DNA of 15,004 nt from WJMT01 sp964611275 (GCA_964611275.1 CAZSZS010000215.1:1-15004), one strand, 5' to 3'. Shown: positions 1 to 7,588, counted from the stretch's first letter. Notes: a model not told the origin generated them from the letters alone. Made by a program: numbers and translations.

Positions 1-222
1 TTGTATGTGATGACCTATGAGCCCGGTGAAAATCCAGGGGAACATATGTACGATATATTCAATAAGGATGGTGTTTTTATAGCCCGTATGAGTCTTAATG
101 CCTCTTATCAGAACTACGGACGTCTGTTAGCCAAATCCAAAGGAGAAAAAGTTTATTGCGTCCAGGAAAAACGAAGCGGATTCAGACAATTATCCGTATA
201 CAAAATGGCATGGGAGGAATAG
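1..222 (+). CDS. C-terminal fragment of a six-bladed beta-propeller protein
   Basis: The frame is open from the left edge and ends at TAG 220-222, leaving 73 residues, so the true start lies outside the window. The visible part contains the blade-like phrases YDIFNKDGVFIARMSL and YCVQEKRSGFRQLSVYKM, meaning an aromatic/hydrophobic strand, a D/N-G turn and a second strand. This matches the closing blades of the NHL/six-bladed propellers common in Acidobacteriota and Aminicenantes. The next gene, 43 bases downstream on the same strand, ends in a comparable pattern (FNSEGQFLRRVEL then a YF strand), so the two look like tandem paralogues, probably co-transcribed. Function is unknown; such proteins are normally exported and bind partners or small ligands. 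The family call rests on a short fragment. Confidence 0.6.
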   Translation: MYVMTYEPGENPGEHMYDIFNKDGVFIARMSLNASYQNYGRLLAKSKGEKVYCVQEKRSGFRQLSVYKMAWEE

Positions 223-265
223 GAACAATAAACATATGACTTAAAATGAATTAAGAGGGTTTTAA

Positions 266-1354
266 ATGAAGAAAATAAAAGTGTTAATAATGTTTGTTCT
301 GGTGTTATTTTGCGTTAACTGTGCCAAAGACAAATGGGAAGGAGAGATTTATACTCAGGGGGATGTGAAAATTGTGGAGAACAGAGGTCCGGGATTATGG
401 GAAGGAGATGAGGGAAAGGATATCTCTTTTGAAGAAAGTCTGATTCTGGGTCAGGAACAAGGAGCCGATTATCTTATGTTTTACAGGCTTAGGGATTTGG
501 CTGTGGATTCAGAACAGAATATTTATGTTTTGGATGCGGGCAATCACAGGGTCATCAAATTCGGCAAACAGGGCCAGTTTATATGGAAAGTCGGACGAAA
601 GGGTCAGGGGCCAGGAGAATTTCAATATCCCCGAGACGTCTCCCTTTCTCCGGAAGAAGAAGTAGTGGTAGGAGACGGACAGCGCGTTCATTTTTTCACT
701 GTGGAAAGCAACTATTTGAGGTCTATTAGGTTGGATAAGAGCTGGCATGATTTCTTTTTCCTTCCAGACGGTCGAATCTTGGTAAGTCTTTTTGTGAGGG
801 GACGACCCGGAGTAGCTGCGGAGTACTGCACTGAGGACGGAAAGTTTATCAAAGAATTTCCTGATGAGTATAGATACGGTCCTGAACTATCTATGGGCGG
901 CGGTGTCTCTATAGGAGGCGGGGGGATTCAACTGATAGGCAACAAGATATATTTTTCTCTTCCAGATCAGTATGAAATCAGAACATACGACCTCGAAGGA
1001 AATCTTATGAGCAAAATCAAGAGAAATTCAAAGCTCAAGCCTCCTGATATAAAGGTTACCAACATCAAAGGCAGCATGAGAGTCACCGTGGGACCTTCAG
1101 ACTGTTCCGGACCGTGTTTTGTAGTGCCCCAAAAATATCTCATCAACTCTCTGCGCTTGGTGGAAAAAAAAGATGAAAAAAAATATGATATCAAACATTT
1201 TCTCGAGTTTTTCAATAGCGAAGGACAGTTTCTCAGAAGAGTTGAGCTGCCCGGTGGAAGAGAGCTCGTCACCATTGATTCTCAAGAAAATTTTTATTTT
1301 ATCCAGACCGATCCTTTTCCAAAAGTCATCCGAACTTCATTGAAAATAGACTGA
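266..1354 (+). CDS. Six-bladed beta-propeller (NHL-type) probable lipoprotein
   Basis: A 362-residue exported protein. Residues 1-19 form a lysine-led hydrophobic signal ending in two cysteines (C16 and C19). C19 in VNCAKD is the likelier lipidated residue, although N at -1 is not the textbook lipobox. Residues about 70-160 hold the clearest propeller repeats: a DLAVDSEQNIYVLDAGNHRV strand-turn unit, then GQGPGEFQYPRDVSLSPE and another DG turn near 136-138. Later blades repeat the same hydrophobic-DG-hydrophobic rhythm up to the C-terminus (FNSEGQFLRRVELPGG, then a final YF strand). The ATG is preceded by an AGAGGG ribosome site at 254-259. NHL-type propellers are usually protein- or ligand-binding scaffolds at the cell surface; no catalytic residues are recognisable. 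It follows another propeller fragment, suggesting a tandem family expansion. The specific role is unknown. Confidence 0.75.
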   Translation: MKKIKVLIMFVLVLFCVNCAKDKWEGEIYTQGDVKIVENRGPGLWEGDEGKDISFEESLILGQEQGADYLMFYRLRDLAVDSEQNIYVLDAGNHRVIKFGKQGQFIWKVGRKGQGPGEFQYPRDVSLSPEEEVVVGDGQRVHFFTVESNYLRSIRLDKSWHDFFFLPDGRILVSLFVRGRPGVAAEYCTEDGKFIKEFPDEYRYGPELSMGGGVSIGGGGIQLIGNKIYFSLPDQYEIRTYDLEGNLMSKIKRNSKLKPPDIKVTNIKGSMRVTVGPSDCSGPCFVVPQKYLINSLRLVEKKDEKKYDIKHFLEFFNSEGQFLRRVELPGGRELVTIDSQENFYFIQTDPFPKVIRTSLKID

Positions 1355-1389
1355 AGGCTAAGGATATCATTCCTGTCATTTTGTTTTTG

Positions 1390-1419
1390 TTGACATATTT
1401 TCTTTCATTTCTCTAATAT
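1390..1419 (+). promoter_or_regulatory. Sigma-70-like promoter for the serine hydrolase gene
   Basis: A perfect TTGACA at 1390-1395 is followed after 18 bases by TAATAT at 1414-1419; an alternative -10, TATTAT, lies at 1417-1422 but with long spacing. Transcription would start near 1426-1430, giving a leader of about 40 bases that carries the strong AGAAGGAGG ribosome site at 1456-1464. The site lies in the 116-base gap after the propeller gene, so the hydrolase is probably transcribed independently. Only the motif match supports this. Confidence 0.55.
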
Positions 1420-1470
1420 TATATGGAACCCAATTAAAAAGTTTCCGTATTTATGAGAAGGAGGAGTTCA

Positions 1471-3588
1471 ATGAAAAAGATGCGAACATATTTTGTATTG
1501 TATTTATGCCTTGTTTTTATGCTTATTCCTCAATCGGCTCTGTCCGGTCAAAAAGCTTCGCTGTCCGGCCACTGGGAGGGGTCCATTGACATACCTGGAA
1601 TGAAGCTCGAAATTCTTATTGATTTCAGCCAGAAAGATGACGGCTCGTGGGAAGGCAAGATATCCATCCCTGCCCAGGATGCTAAAAACCTGCCGCTTGA
1701 GAACATCACTCTGGATGGCGACAGTGTTGCTTTTGAAATGAGCGGGATCCCTGGGGAACCGGCTTTTAAAGGAATATTCAGTGAAGATGGGTCTCAAATC
1801 ACCGGAGATTTCACTCAGAGCGGACAGGCATTTCCGTTTGTCCTCGAACGGGAAGTCAGCCCTGTTGTCAAAGCTAAAAAAGCATTGGCGGATTTTGACG
1901 CACTCGTTATGAGGGGACTGGAAAGCCTTAAAGTGCCTGGAGTGGCTGTGGCAGTGGTCAAAGACGATGAGGTCATTATAGCCAAAGGGTACGGCTTCCG
2001 TGATGTGGAAAACAAGATCCCTATGACGGCAGATACACTCCTGGCCATAGGGTCAGCTTCTAAAGCCTTTACCACTTTTGCTATGGGGACTCTGGTGGAT
2101 GAAGGGAAGTTGGATTGGGAGACACCTGTACACAACTACATCCCCTGGTTTGAGCTTTATGATCTTTTTGCCAGCCAGCATCTGACACCCCGGGATCTGG
2201 TGACTCACCGCTCGGGACTTCCCCGTCATGATCTGGTCTGGTACAACAACTACCAGGCTTCGCGTGAGGAGTTCGTCAGAAGACTGGCTTATCTCAAGCC
2301 TACGGCTGATCTGAGGGAGAGATTTCAGTACAACAATCTGATGTTCCTTACAGCCGGTTACCTGGTGGAAGTGCTCACAGAGCAGCCGTGGGAAGAGGCT
2401 ATCCGCTCCCATGTGCTTGAACCTCTGGGAATGGAAAGGACTAATTTCTCAGTAGTGGATTCACAAAAGGATGACGATTATGCCCTTCCTTACCGAGAGG
2501 AGGACGGCGAGATCAAGCGGATTCCGTTTCGGAACATCACTAATATCGGTCCGGCCGGCTCCATCAATTCGTGTGTGAATGAGATGAGCCGGTGGCTTCT
2601 TGTCCATCTCAATAAGGGGATGATCGATGGCAAGCCGATCATCAATGCCCAGACGCTGGAAGATATGCATCTGGCTCATATGCCTACAGGGGGGACACCG
2701 GCCATACCTGAAGTGACTCCTGCTGACTATGGCATGGGTTGGTTTGTGGATACTTATAGGGGACACAGCCGGATTCATCACGGGGGAAATATCGATGGAT
2801 TTTCAGCCATGGTCAGTATGCTGCCCAGAGATGGACTGGGATTTGTGGTGCTGGCAAACAAAAACGGAGCTGCTCTTCCAGAGCTTCTCATCCGGCATGC
2901 CACGGATATCATAATGGAAATGGAGCCCAAAGACTGGATCGGCCTGGCAGCTGAAAGAAGAGAAAAAGGAGAAGAAGCCGAAGAGGAAGCGGAAAAGAAA
3001 AAGCAAACGCGCCAGGTGAAGGGCACACAACCCAGCCATCAAATAGAAGACTATACCGGTGACTACAATCATCCCGGATACGGGGATATCAAAGTATTTC
3101 AAAAGACCGGGAGCCTCTTTTTCACCTATAATGGGATAACCACTCCACTGGAACACTGGCATTATGAGACATTCAACGGGAAAAAAGCGGATGACCCGAC
3201 TTTTGAGGATATGAAACTCACTTTCCGCACCAATGTAAACGGATTGGTGGCGAAGCTGGAAGCTCCTTTTGAATCCACTATGGAAGAGATCGTTTTCAAG
3301 AAAAAACCGAGTGCCCGGCTTTTTGATCCGGGTTACCTCAAGCAGTTTGCCGGCAAATACACGCTTATTGATCAGATCCTGACCATCAGTTTGAAAGGGA
3401 ACAGGCTAACGCTCTACATCCCCGGCCAGATGGAATATGAGCTGGAACCTGTTTTGGGAGAAGAGTTTGTGCTTAGACAGGTTAAGGTGATCGGTTTGAG
3501 ATTCAATATAGATGATAAAGGACAGGTGACAGCTCTTGAACTTATACAACCAGACGGGATATATGAAGCAGAGCGGGTAAAAGAATAA
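1471..3588 (+). CDS. Secreted serine hydrolase, class C beta-lactamase / PBP4* family with DUF3471-like tail
   Basis: I place the start at ATG 1471 (705 residues) because AGAAGGAGG at 1456-1464 sits correctly before it. An in-frame ATG at 1453 overlaps that site and lacks one of its own. A Sec signal covers residues 1-25 (ALS before G26). Residues about 30-130 form a beta-rich N-terminal module (SGHWEGSIDI). The hydrolase domain, about 140-480, has all three class C signatures: SASK at 195-198 (nucleophile Ser195, Lys198), YNN at 287-289, and HGG at 437-439 in place of KTG. A Lys/Glu-rich linker (about 497-515) leads to two consecutive DUF3471/lipocalin-like beta modules (about 525-620 and 625-705). 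Such enzymes are periplasmic or extracellular and act as D-amino acid peptidases, esterases or peptidoglycan hydrolases; the substrate cannot be read from sequence. The catalytic set is complete, so it is probably active, and true beta-lactam resistance is not implied. Confidence 0.9.
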   Translation: MKKMRTYFVLYLCLVFMLIPQSALSGQKASLSGHWEGSIDIPGMKLEILIDFSQKDDGSWEGKISIPAQDAKNLPLENITLDGDSVAFEMSGIPGEPAFKGIFSEDGSQITGDFTQSGQAFPFVLEREVSPVVKAKKALADFDALVMRGLESLKVPGVAVAVVKDDEVIIAKGYGFRDVENKIPMTADTLLAIGSASKAFTTFAMGTLVDEGKLDWETPVHNYIPWFELYDLFASQHLTPRDLVTHRSGLPRHDLVWYNNYQASREEFVRRLAYLKPTADLRERFQYNNLMFLTAGYLVEVLTEQPWEEAIRSHVLEPLGMERTNFSVVDSQKDDDYALPYREEDGEIKRIPFRNITNIGPAGSINSCVNEMSRWLLVHLNKGMIDGKPIINAQTLEDMHLAHMPTGGTPAIPEVTPADYGMGWFVDTYRGHSRIHHGGNIDGFSAMVSMLPRDGLGFVVLANKNGAALPELLIRHATDIIMEMEPKDWIGLAAERREKGEEAEEEAEKKKQTRQVKGTQPSHQIEDYTGDYNHPGYGDIKVFQKTGSLFFTYNGITTPLEHWHYETFNGKKADDPTFEDMKLTFRTNVNGLVAKLEAPFESTMEEIVFKKKPSARLFDPGYLKQFAGKYTLIDQILTISLKGNRLTLYIPGQMEYELEPVLGEEFVLRQVKVIGLRFNIDDKGQVTALELIQPDGIYEAERVKE

Positions 3589-3664
3589 AATCTTTTATGT
3601 ATTCTTTCATCGCCTTTAATGCCTTTAGAGTGACCAAGAGCTGTTCGGGTTCTTTGTGTTTTCA

Positions 3665-3692
3665 TTGATTGAATATATGTGTTCTATATAAT
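3665..3692 (+). promoter_or_regulatory. Sigma-70-like promoter for the permease/exchanger operon
   Basis: TTGATT at 3665-3670 and a perfect TATAAT at 3687-3692 are separated by 16 bases. The predicted transcription start near 3699 leaves a leader of about 39 bases before the permease ATG at 3738, with an AAGG ribosome site at 3726-3729. It is the best -10 element in the 149-base gap after the serine hydrolase. The call is motif-based only. Confidence 0.55.
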
Positions 3693-3737
3693 ATGATTAA
3701 TCCAGGATAATTCAGCCGTTCAGAAAAGGTTGGAAAA

Positions 3738-5030
3738 ATGCAGAGAAAAAAGCCTATTGGATTGTTGTCAGCTATTTCAATAGGACTGGGAGGGATGATA
3801 GGTGCAGGGATCTTCTCCATCTTAGGTATAGCGGCAAAAGTATCAGGCAATGCCATGTATGTTTCCTTTATTATTGCTGGAATGGTCGCTTTGCTAAGCA
3901 CATATTCGTTTGCAAAACTTGGTGCGAAATTTCCTTCTGCAGGAGGACCGGTTGAATTTTTAGTCAGAGGATTCGGAGATGGGATTTTGAGCGGCGGATT
4001 CAACATTATGCTCTGGATAGGGTATGTATTTGTGATGGCTCTTTATGCCAAAGCTTTTGGAGGATATGCCATTACATTTCTTCCAAAAAATGCGTCTGGT
4101 ATTTGGTTGAATATTTTTGCAACGGTTATCGTTATTATTTTTACAGCCGTCAATTTTATAGGTGCCAAAGCTGTTGGAAAGTCGGAGTTGTTAATCGTTT
4201 CCGTTAAGGTGGGTATATTGCTCATGTTTGTTATTGCCGGATTTGTCTTTACAAAGCCGTCTTTTTTATCTTTTTCGCTCTGGCCAAAAATATCCAATGT
4301 CTTTTTTGGTGCGGGGCTTGTTTTTGTCGCCTATGAGGGATTTGGTTTGATTACAAATGCAGCTGAGGACATGGAAAATCCGGAGAAGACTCTTCCTAAG
4401 GCTTTGTATATAAGTGTTATTCTTGTCATCATCATCTATACAGGTATTTGTCTGACTGTTCTTGGGAACCTTCCCCTTTCTGGAATCATAAACGCAAAAG
4501 AATATGCGCTGGCAGCGGCTTCCAAGCCGTTTCTGGGTTTGATCGGATTTAAGATAGTGGCTGTTGCGGCTCTTTTTTCAACCTCATCAGCTATTAATGC
4601 GACTCTTTATGGAGGGACAAATGTCATTTATACGATTGCGAAAAAAGGAGAACTTCCCAGAAATTTTGAGAGGAAGATCTGGGGAAGAAATTCAGAAGGA
4701 CTTTTCATAACAGCTGGTTTGGTTGTGATTATTGTCAATTTGTTTAGATTGGAGGGGGTGGCTCTGATGGGGAGCGCTTCTTTTCTCTTAATATATGCGG
4801 CGGTTAGTATGGCCCATTTGAGATTGCACAGAGAAACAGGAGCCAATCCCTATCTTATCTGGTTATCCATTATTGGCTGCGTTGCTTCGTTGGGCATTCT
4901 TATTTATTATGAGATAAAAAGTTCTCCTCTTACAGTGGTAGTTCTCTTGATGGTCTTTATCCTTTCCTTTATGGGGGAGGGAAGTTATAGAAGTTATTCA
5001 CAGAGATTACTGAAAACAAGAACCAAATAA
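3738..5030 (+). CDS. APC-superfamily amino acid permease
   Basis: A 430-residue, strongly hydrophobic inner-membrane protein with about twelve predicted helices, the usual size for the amino acid-polyamine-organocation superfamily. The family hallmark GGMIGAGIF at residues 18-26 marks the unwound first helix that binds the substrate backbone. The helix 2 end carries the typical AKLGAKFPSAGGPVEF pattern (59-74). Helix 6 with its following loop shows YEGFGLITNAAEDMENPEKT (199-218), the conserved acidic/NPEK segment of this family. It should catalyse secondary uptake or exchange of an amino acid or polyamine; the substrate is not predictable. The cation exchanger starts 67 bases downstream on the same strand, so the two are probably co-transcribed. 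The start is supported by AAGG at 3726-3729. There are no signs of truncation or frameshift. Confidence 0.88.
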   Translation: MQRKKPIGLLSAISIGLGGMIGAGIFSILGIAAKVSGNAMYVSFIIAGMVALLSTYSFAKLGAKFPSAGGPVEFLVRGFGDGILSGGFNIMLWIGYVFVMALYAKAFGGYAITFLPKNASGIWLNIFATVIVIIFTAVNFIGAKAVGKSELLIVSVKVGILLMFVIAGFVFTKPSFLSFSLWPKISNVFFGAGLVFVAYEGFGLITNAAEDMENPEKTLPKALYISVILVIIIYTGICLTVLGNLPLSGIINAKEYALAAASKPFLGLIGFKIVAVAALFSTSSAINATLYGGTNVIYTIAKKGELPRNFERKIWGRNSEGLFITAGLVVIIVNLFRLEGVALMGSASFLLIYAAVSMAHLRLHRETGANPYLIWLSIIGCVASLGILIYYEIKSSPLTVVVLLMVFILSFMGEGSYRSYSQRLLKTRTK

Positions 5031-5054
5031 GGAGATAAAGTTATTGACGTACAA

Positions 5055-5076
5055 ATGGATTTAAGTAAAGATCCAT
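5055..5076. repeat. Short inverted repeat in the permease-exchanger gap
   Basis: ATGGAT (5055-5060) and ATCCAT (5071-5076) are perfect complements around a 10-base loop, ending 5 bases before the ribosome site (5082-5090) of the exchanger. On the mRNA this would be a 6-bp hairpin that could influence processing or relative expression of the two cistrons. It is short enough to be chance, and there is no U-run, so it is not a terminator. Confidence 0.3.
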
Positions 5077-5097
5077 AAAATAAGAAGGAGCAATTAA

Positions 5098-6039
5098 TTG
5101 TTACTCTGGTCTTTTCTATTACTTGTCTCTCTCATTGTGCTGTGGAAATCATCAGATCAAGTATTGGTCCGAGTAAAGAGAATGGCTCGTGCCTTTGGTG
5201 TATCCGAAATAGCCATCACTCTCCTTGCTCTTTCTGCTCTTGCGTCTCTTCCTGAGTTTCTTGTTTCCATTCTTGCTGCATTGAAGCATACTTCTGACGT
5301 TTCCCTGGGAACTGTGGTCGGGTCAAACATCTTTACTCTTCTTGTTGTATTAGGCCTGGCTGCGGTTATCAGGCCTTTTCATGTCAAAATGATCATTGAG
5401 GAAAGAGACAGTGTATGGATGTTGCTTTCCAGTGCGGCTATTCTCGTTCTCGTACCAGATGGGATATCAAGATGGGAGGGGGCTGTCCTTGTGATTTTGT
5501 ATTTTCCATATATTTACTCAGTTTATACAAAAGAGAGAAAAGAAAGGAAAAAGGTTCCAACCGTCACCGGAAAAAAGTTGATAAAATGGAAGGAAATATT
5601 CATTCTCGTCATAGTCACCTTCATTATGTTGGCCAGTGCTGAAGTCGTGCTGAGGAGTGGTCTGAAAATCGCATTCATAGCGCATATTCCTAAACTTGTA
5701 ATGGGCCTGGTTTTGATAGGGATCGGTGCGTCTATACCAGAAACATCCATCGGGATCTTGTCCGCTTTAAAGAAGAAAACTGACATTACTCTTGGAGATG
5801 TTTATGGGACCAATATTTTTACTTGTCTTTTTATATTGGGAGTAGCCGCGATAATCCATCCGGTTCCTGTATCATCTCAGGTTCAAACATTCATTCTCCC
5901 ATTTTTTATCTTTTCTTCCATAATCCTTCAGCTCTTTTTCTCTACAGGACATAAGGTAGGGAGAGCAGAAGGACTCCTTCTTATAATGGTTTATCTGTAT
6001 TTTGCAATGGCCATACTTGGCTTCCTGCCAAAACCTTAA
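5098..6039 (+). CDS. CaCA-family sodium/calcium (cation) exchanger
   Basis: A 313-residue inner-membrane antiporter with the internal two-fold repeat of the Ca2+:cation antiporter family. The alpha-1 repeat spans about residues 43-90 (ALASLPEFLVSILAAL, then GTVVGSNIFTLLVVLG). The alpha-2 repeat spans about 203-250 (IGIGASIPETSIGILSAL, then GDVYGTNIFTCLFILG). The catalytic glutamates E53 and E215 are present. Against the usual GTSLPE/GSNIFN pattern, the threonine four residues before each glutamate is Ala (A49, A211). The Asn/Asp position 27 residues after each glutamate is Thr (T80, T242). This points to altered ion choice or stoichiometry. The central loop (about 143-165) is very basic. Translation starts at TTG 5098, chosen because AAGAAGGAG at 5082-5090 is ideally placed and no ATG lies nearby. 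It follows the permease in a likely operon. Family is sure; the transported ions are not. Confidence 0.85.
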   Translation: MLLWSFLLLVSLIVLWKSSDQVLVRVKRMARAFGVSEIAITLLALSALASLPEFLVSILAALKHTSDVSLGTVVGSNIFTLLVVLGLAAVIRPFHVKMIIEERDSVWMLLSSAAILVLVPDGISRWEGAVLVILYFPYIYSVYTKERKERKKVPTVTGKKLIKWKEIFILVIVTFIMLASAEVVLRSGLKIAFIAHIPKLVMGLVLIGIGASIPETSIGILSALKKKTDITLGDVYGTNIFTCLFILGVAAIIHPVPVSSQVQTFILPFFIFSSIILQLFFSTGHKVGRAEGLLLIMVYLYFAMAILGFLPKP

Positions 6040-6118
6040 ATCTGATTTAAAAAAGAAAAAGCTGAAAGCTGATGTTTGGAATTAATTTGTTGAGAGTTTT
6101 GGAACTGACTGGGAATTT

Positions 6119-6799
6119 TTATGAAAAGGTGCTCTTTTTAACCTGAGAAAGAAAAAAGTCAAAGATTATATAAAGATTAATAAGGGAGCTGACTACCAAT
6201 AAAGTCCAGATCGCAATATCAAGCCGATTTATGACGGCGAAGGCCATTATAAGGAAGAGCAGAAGCGCTCTGGCCTCACTGACATCTCCTCTTGTTTTAT
6301 TTTGAAAATAATGGATGGTTATGTAATAGAGGGAGACGTGCAAAAAGTAAACGGTAGATGCCAGGAGGGCGAGAGTGAGCCATATGTTCTGTCCGGAGGC
6401 GCGGTACGCTCCTAATCCGATAGAGGCAAATAGAAGAAACTCTAAGATCCGATCCAAGAAAATATCCAGATATTTGCCGTACTCTGTCCCTAGGTTTTTG
6501 GCACGGGCCAGCATTCCGTCAGCACAATCCACGATTGAAGAGAGTTGGGCCAGAATACCTGCTGCTATAAACAAGGAAGGTCTCCCCGTAGTAAAGCAGA
6601 TAGCTCCTGCTGTTCCAATCAAAAAAGAGGCTACAGAGACTTGGTTCGGAGTAACATTTGTCGGTTTCAGTGCCTTGACAAGGAGCCATGCCAGAGGCCG
6701 GTTTATCCAGGCATTGACCTTAATATATTGGGAGATTAAGGGATGTTCGGCCTTTTTAACCGCTTTCAGGTATTCACTTTTTGTTGTAAAGTTTTGCAT
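6119..6799 (-). CDS. CDP-alcohol phosphatidyltransferase, DIPP-synthase-like
   Basis: An integral membrane enzyme, 226 residues from the chosen ATG at 6799. It has the complete family signature D91-xx-D94-G95-xx-A98-R99-x8-G108-xxx-D112-xxx-D116. The four aspartates bind two metal ions and catalyse transfer of a phospho-alcohol from a CDP-activated donor, releasing CMP. About six membrane helices follow an amphipathic N-terminus. The stretch before the motif (RPLAWLLVKALKP, TPNQVSVASFLIG, AQLSSIVD) resembles the transferase part of di-myo-inositol-phosphate-phosphate synthases more than phosphatidylglycerophosphate or phosphatidylserine synthases; this is recollection, not a search. In-frame alternative starts at 6808, 6829 and TTG 6841 only add residues that overlap the preceding gene. 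None has a good ribosome site, so translation is probably coupled to the nucleotidyltransferase, which it overlaps by 26 bases. Acceptor and donor alcohols are not determined. Confidence 0.85.
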   Translation of the reverse strand: MQNFTTKSEYLKAVKKAEHPLISQYIKVNAWINRPLAWLLVKALKPTNVTPNQVSVASFLIGTAGAICFTTGRPSLFIAAGILAQLSSIVDCADGMLARAKNLGTEYGKYLDIFLDRILEFLLFASIGLGAYRASGQNIWLTLALLASTVYFLHVSLYYITIHYFQNKTRGDVSEARALLLFLIMAFAVINRLDIAIWTLLVVSSLINLYIIFDFFLSQVKKSTFS

Positions 6800-7502
6800 A
6801 GATTTCATCTTTCGCGTAATTGAAATCATCCTGGGTATCAATTTCTGCCCAGGGCTTATCAGTCAGGAGAAATCCTAATGGGCAGGATTTATGTGCCAGA
6901 ATGTCAAATCCCTTTTCAAAAAAGTGGTTGAGCTCTCCATTTTTCTCTAGAGAATTGAATTCGTTAACCAGGGGAAGGATGGTGCTCCGGGATAGTTTGT
7001 TGATGCCTATAGCTTCTCCCATACACCTGTCTGGATTCAGGTCCTTTCCTATTCTGGATATAATCCCATCCTGCGTGATGACTTTGACTTCTTCTTCGTC
7101 CAGATCGATGCTGTTATCCACGACCACACAATTTTTTTTAGGATGGTTAAGGAGGTCGGTCAGGATAGTCCAGTCAAAGATCACATCTCCGTTAATGAGA
7201 ATGAAATCATCATCCATATGTCTGAGGGCAAGATTAAGAGAGAAGGCTGTGTTTGTTCTCAAATAATCATGATTGGTGACATAACTTATGTGGGAATAGC
7301 CACGTTCTTTAATAAGCTCTTTGATCCGCTCTTCTTTAAATCCAGTGACAAGCAGGATTTTTTCTATTCCAACTTTTTTAAAGTTTTCAATGGCGTATTC
7401 CAGGATACTTTTTGTGCTGAATTTAAGAAGACACTTAGGAATCTCTTGTGTATACGGAAGAAGTCTGATTCCTCTTCCTGCACATAATATTATGGCTTTC
7501 AT
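6774..7502 (-). CDS. CTP-type nucleotidyltransferase (phosphocholine / inositol-1-phosphate cytidylyltransferase-like)
   Basis: A 242-residue soluble GT-A-fold nucleotidyltransferase. The N-terminal nucleotide-binding signature reads CAGRGIRLLPYTQEIPKCLL (residues 7-26), with PK at 22-23. NGD (104-106) gives the first metal-binding aspartate and WAEIDTQDDF ends with the second (D222). The spacing, the NTAFSLNLAL segment and the VVVDNSIDLDEEEVKV segment match the LicC/IPCT-like branch, which joins CTP to choline phosphate, inositol-1-phosphate or related phospho-alcohols. They fit less well with hexose-1-phosphate uridylyltransferases. The downstream gene, overlapping by 26 bases, is a CDP-alcohol phosphatidyltransferase. 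The natural reading is that this enzyme makes the CDP-alcohol that the next one consumes, in the same order as the domains of fused archaeal IPCT/DIPPS enzymes. Start ATG 7502 has only a weak ribosome site. The exact substrate is uncertain. Confidence 0.82.
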   Translation of the reverse strand: MKAIILCAGRGIRLLPYTQEIPKCLLKFSTKSILEYAIENFKKVGIEKILLVTGFKEERIKELIKERGYSHISYVTNHDYLRTNTAFSLNLALRHMDDDFILINGDVIFDWTILTDLLNHPKKNCVVVDNSIDLDEEEVKVITQDGIISRIGKDLNPDRCMGEAIGINKLSRSTILPLVNEFNSLEKNGELNHFFEKGFDILAHKSCPLGFLLTDKPWAEIDTQDDFNYAKDEIYAKLYNKK

Positions 7503-7588
7503 TAATCATATCGCAATTGGAAATTTTTCATATTATATACAATATTCAGCAAGAAAGAAAATAAAAAACATTATAGAAACCTTTATTG

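Noticed and set aside
1360..1390. AGGA...TCCT hairpin followed by T-rich sequence after the propeller gene
   Set aside because: The stem is four pairs with a loose T-run; not distinguishable from chance.
1453..1470. Earlier ATG for the serine hydrolase
   Set aside because: It overlaps the AGAAGGAGG site that serves ATG 1471, has no ribosome site itself, and would put extra arginines ahead of an already normal signal peptide.
2053..2412. Minus-strand open frames of about 100-120 codons within the serine hydrolase
   Set aside because: The plus strand here encodes the conserved hydrolase core; the antisense products show no family features.
2050..2900. Antibiotic-resistance beta-lactamase
   Set aside because: The SxxK, YxN and HGG set with long beta-rich extensions is typical of peptidase/esterase relatives; HGG instead of KTG and the DUF3471-like tail argue against a true AmpC enzyme.
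6045..6075. Possible terminator for the minus-strand phosphatidyltransferase gene
   Set aside because: The AGCT-TTC-AGCT stem is only four pairs before a T-rich stretch, too weak to claim.
6375..6878. Long plus-strand open frame opposite the phosphatidyltransferase
   Set aside because: It is antisense to a gene with a complete catalytic motif, its composition is that of a reverse-complement shadow, and it has no ribosome site or recognisable domain.
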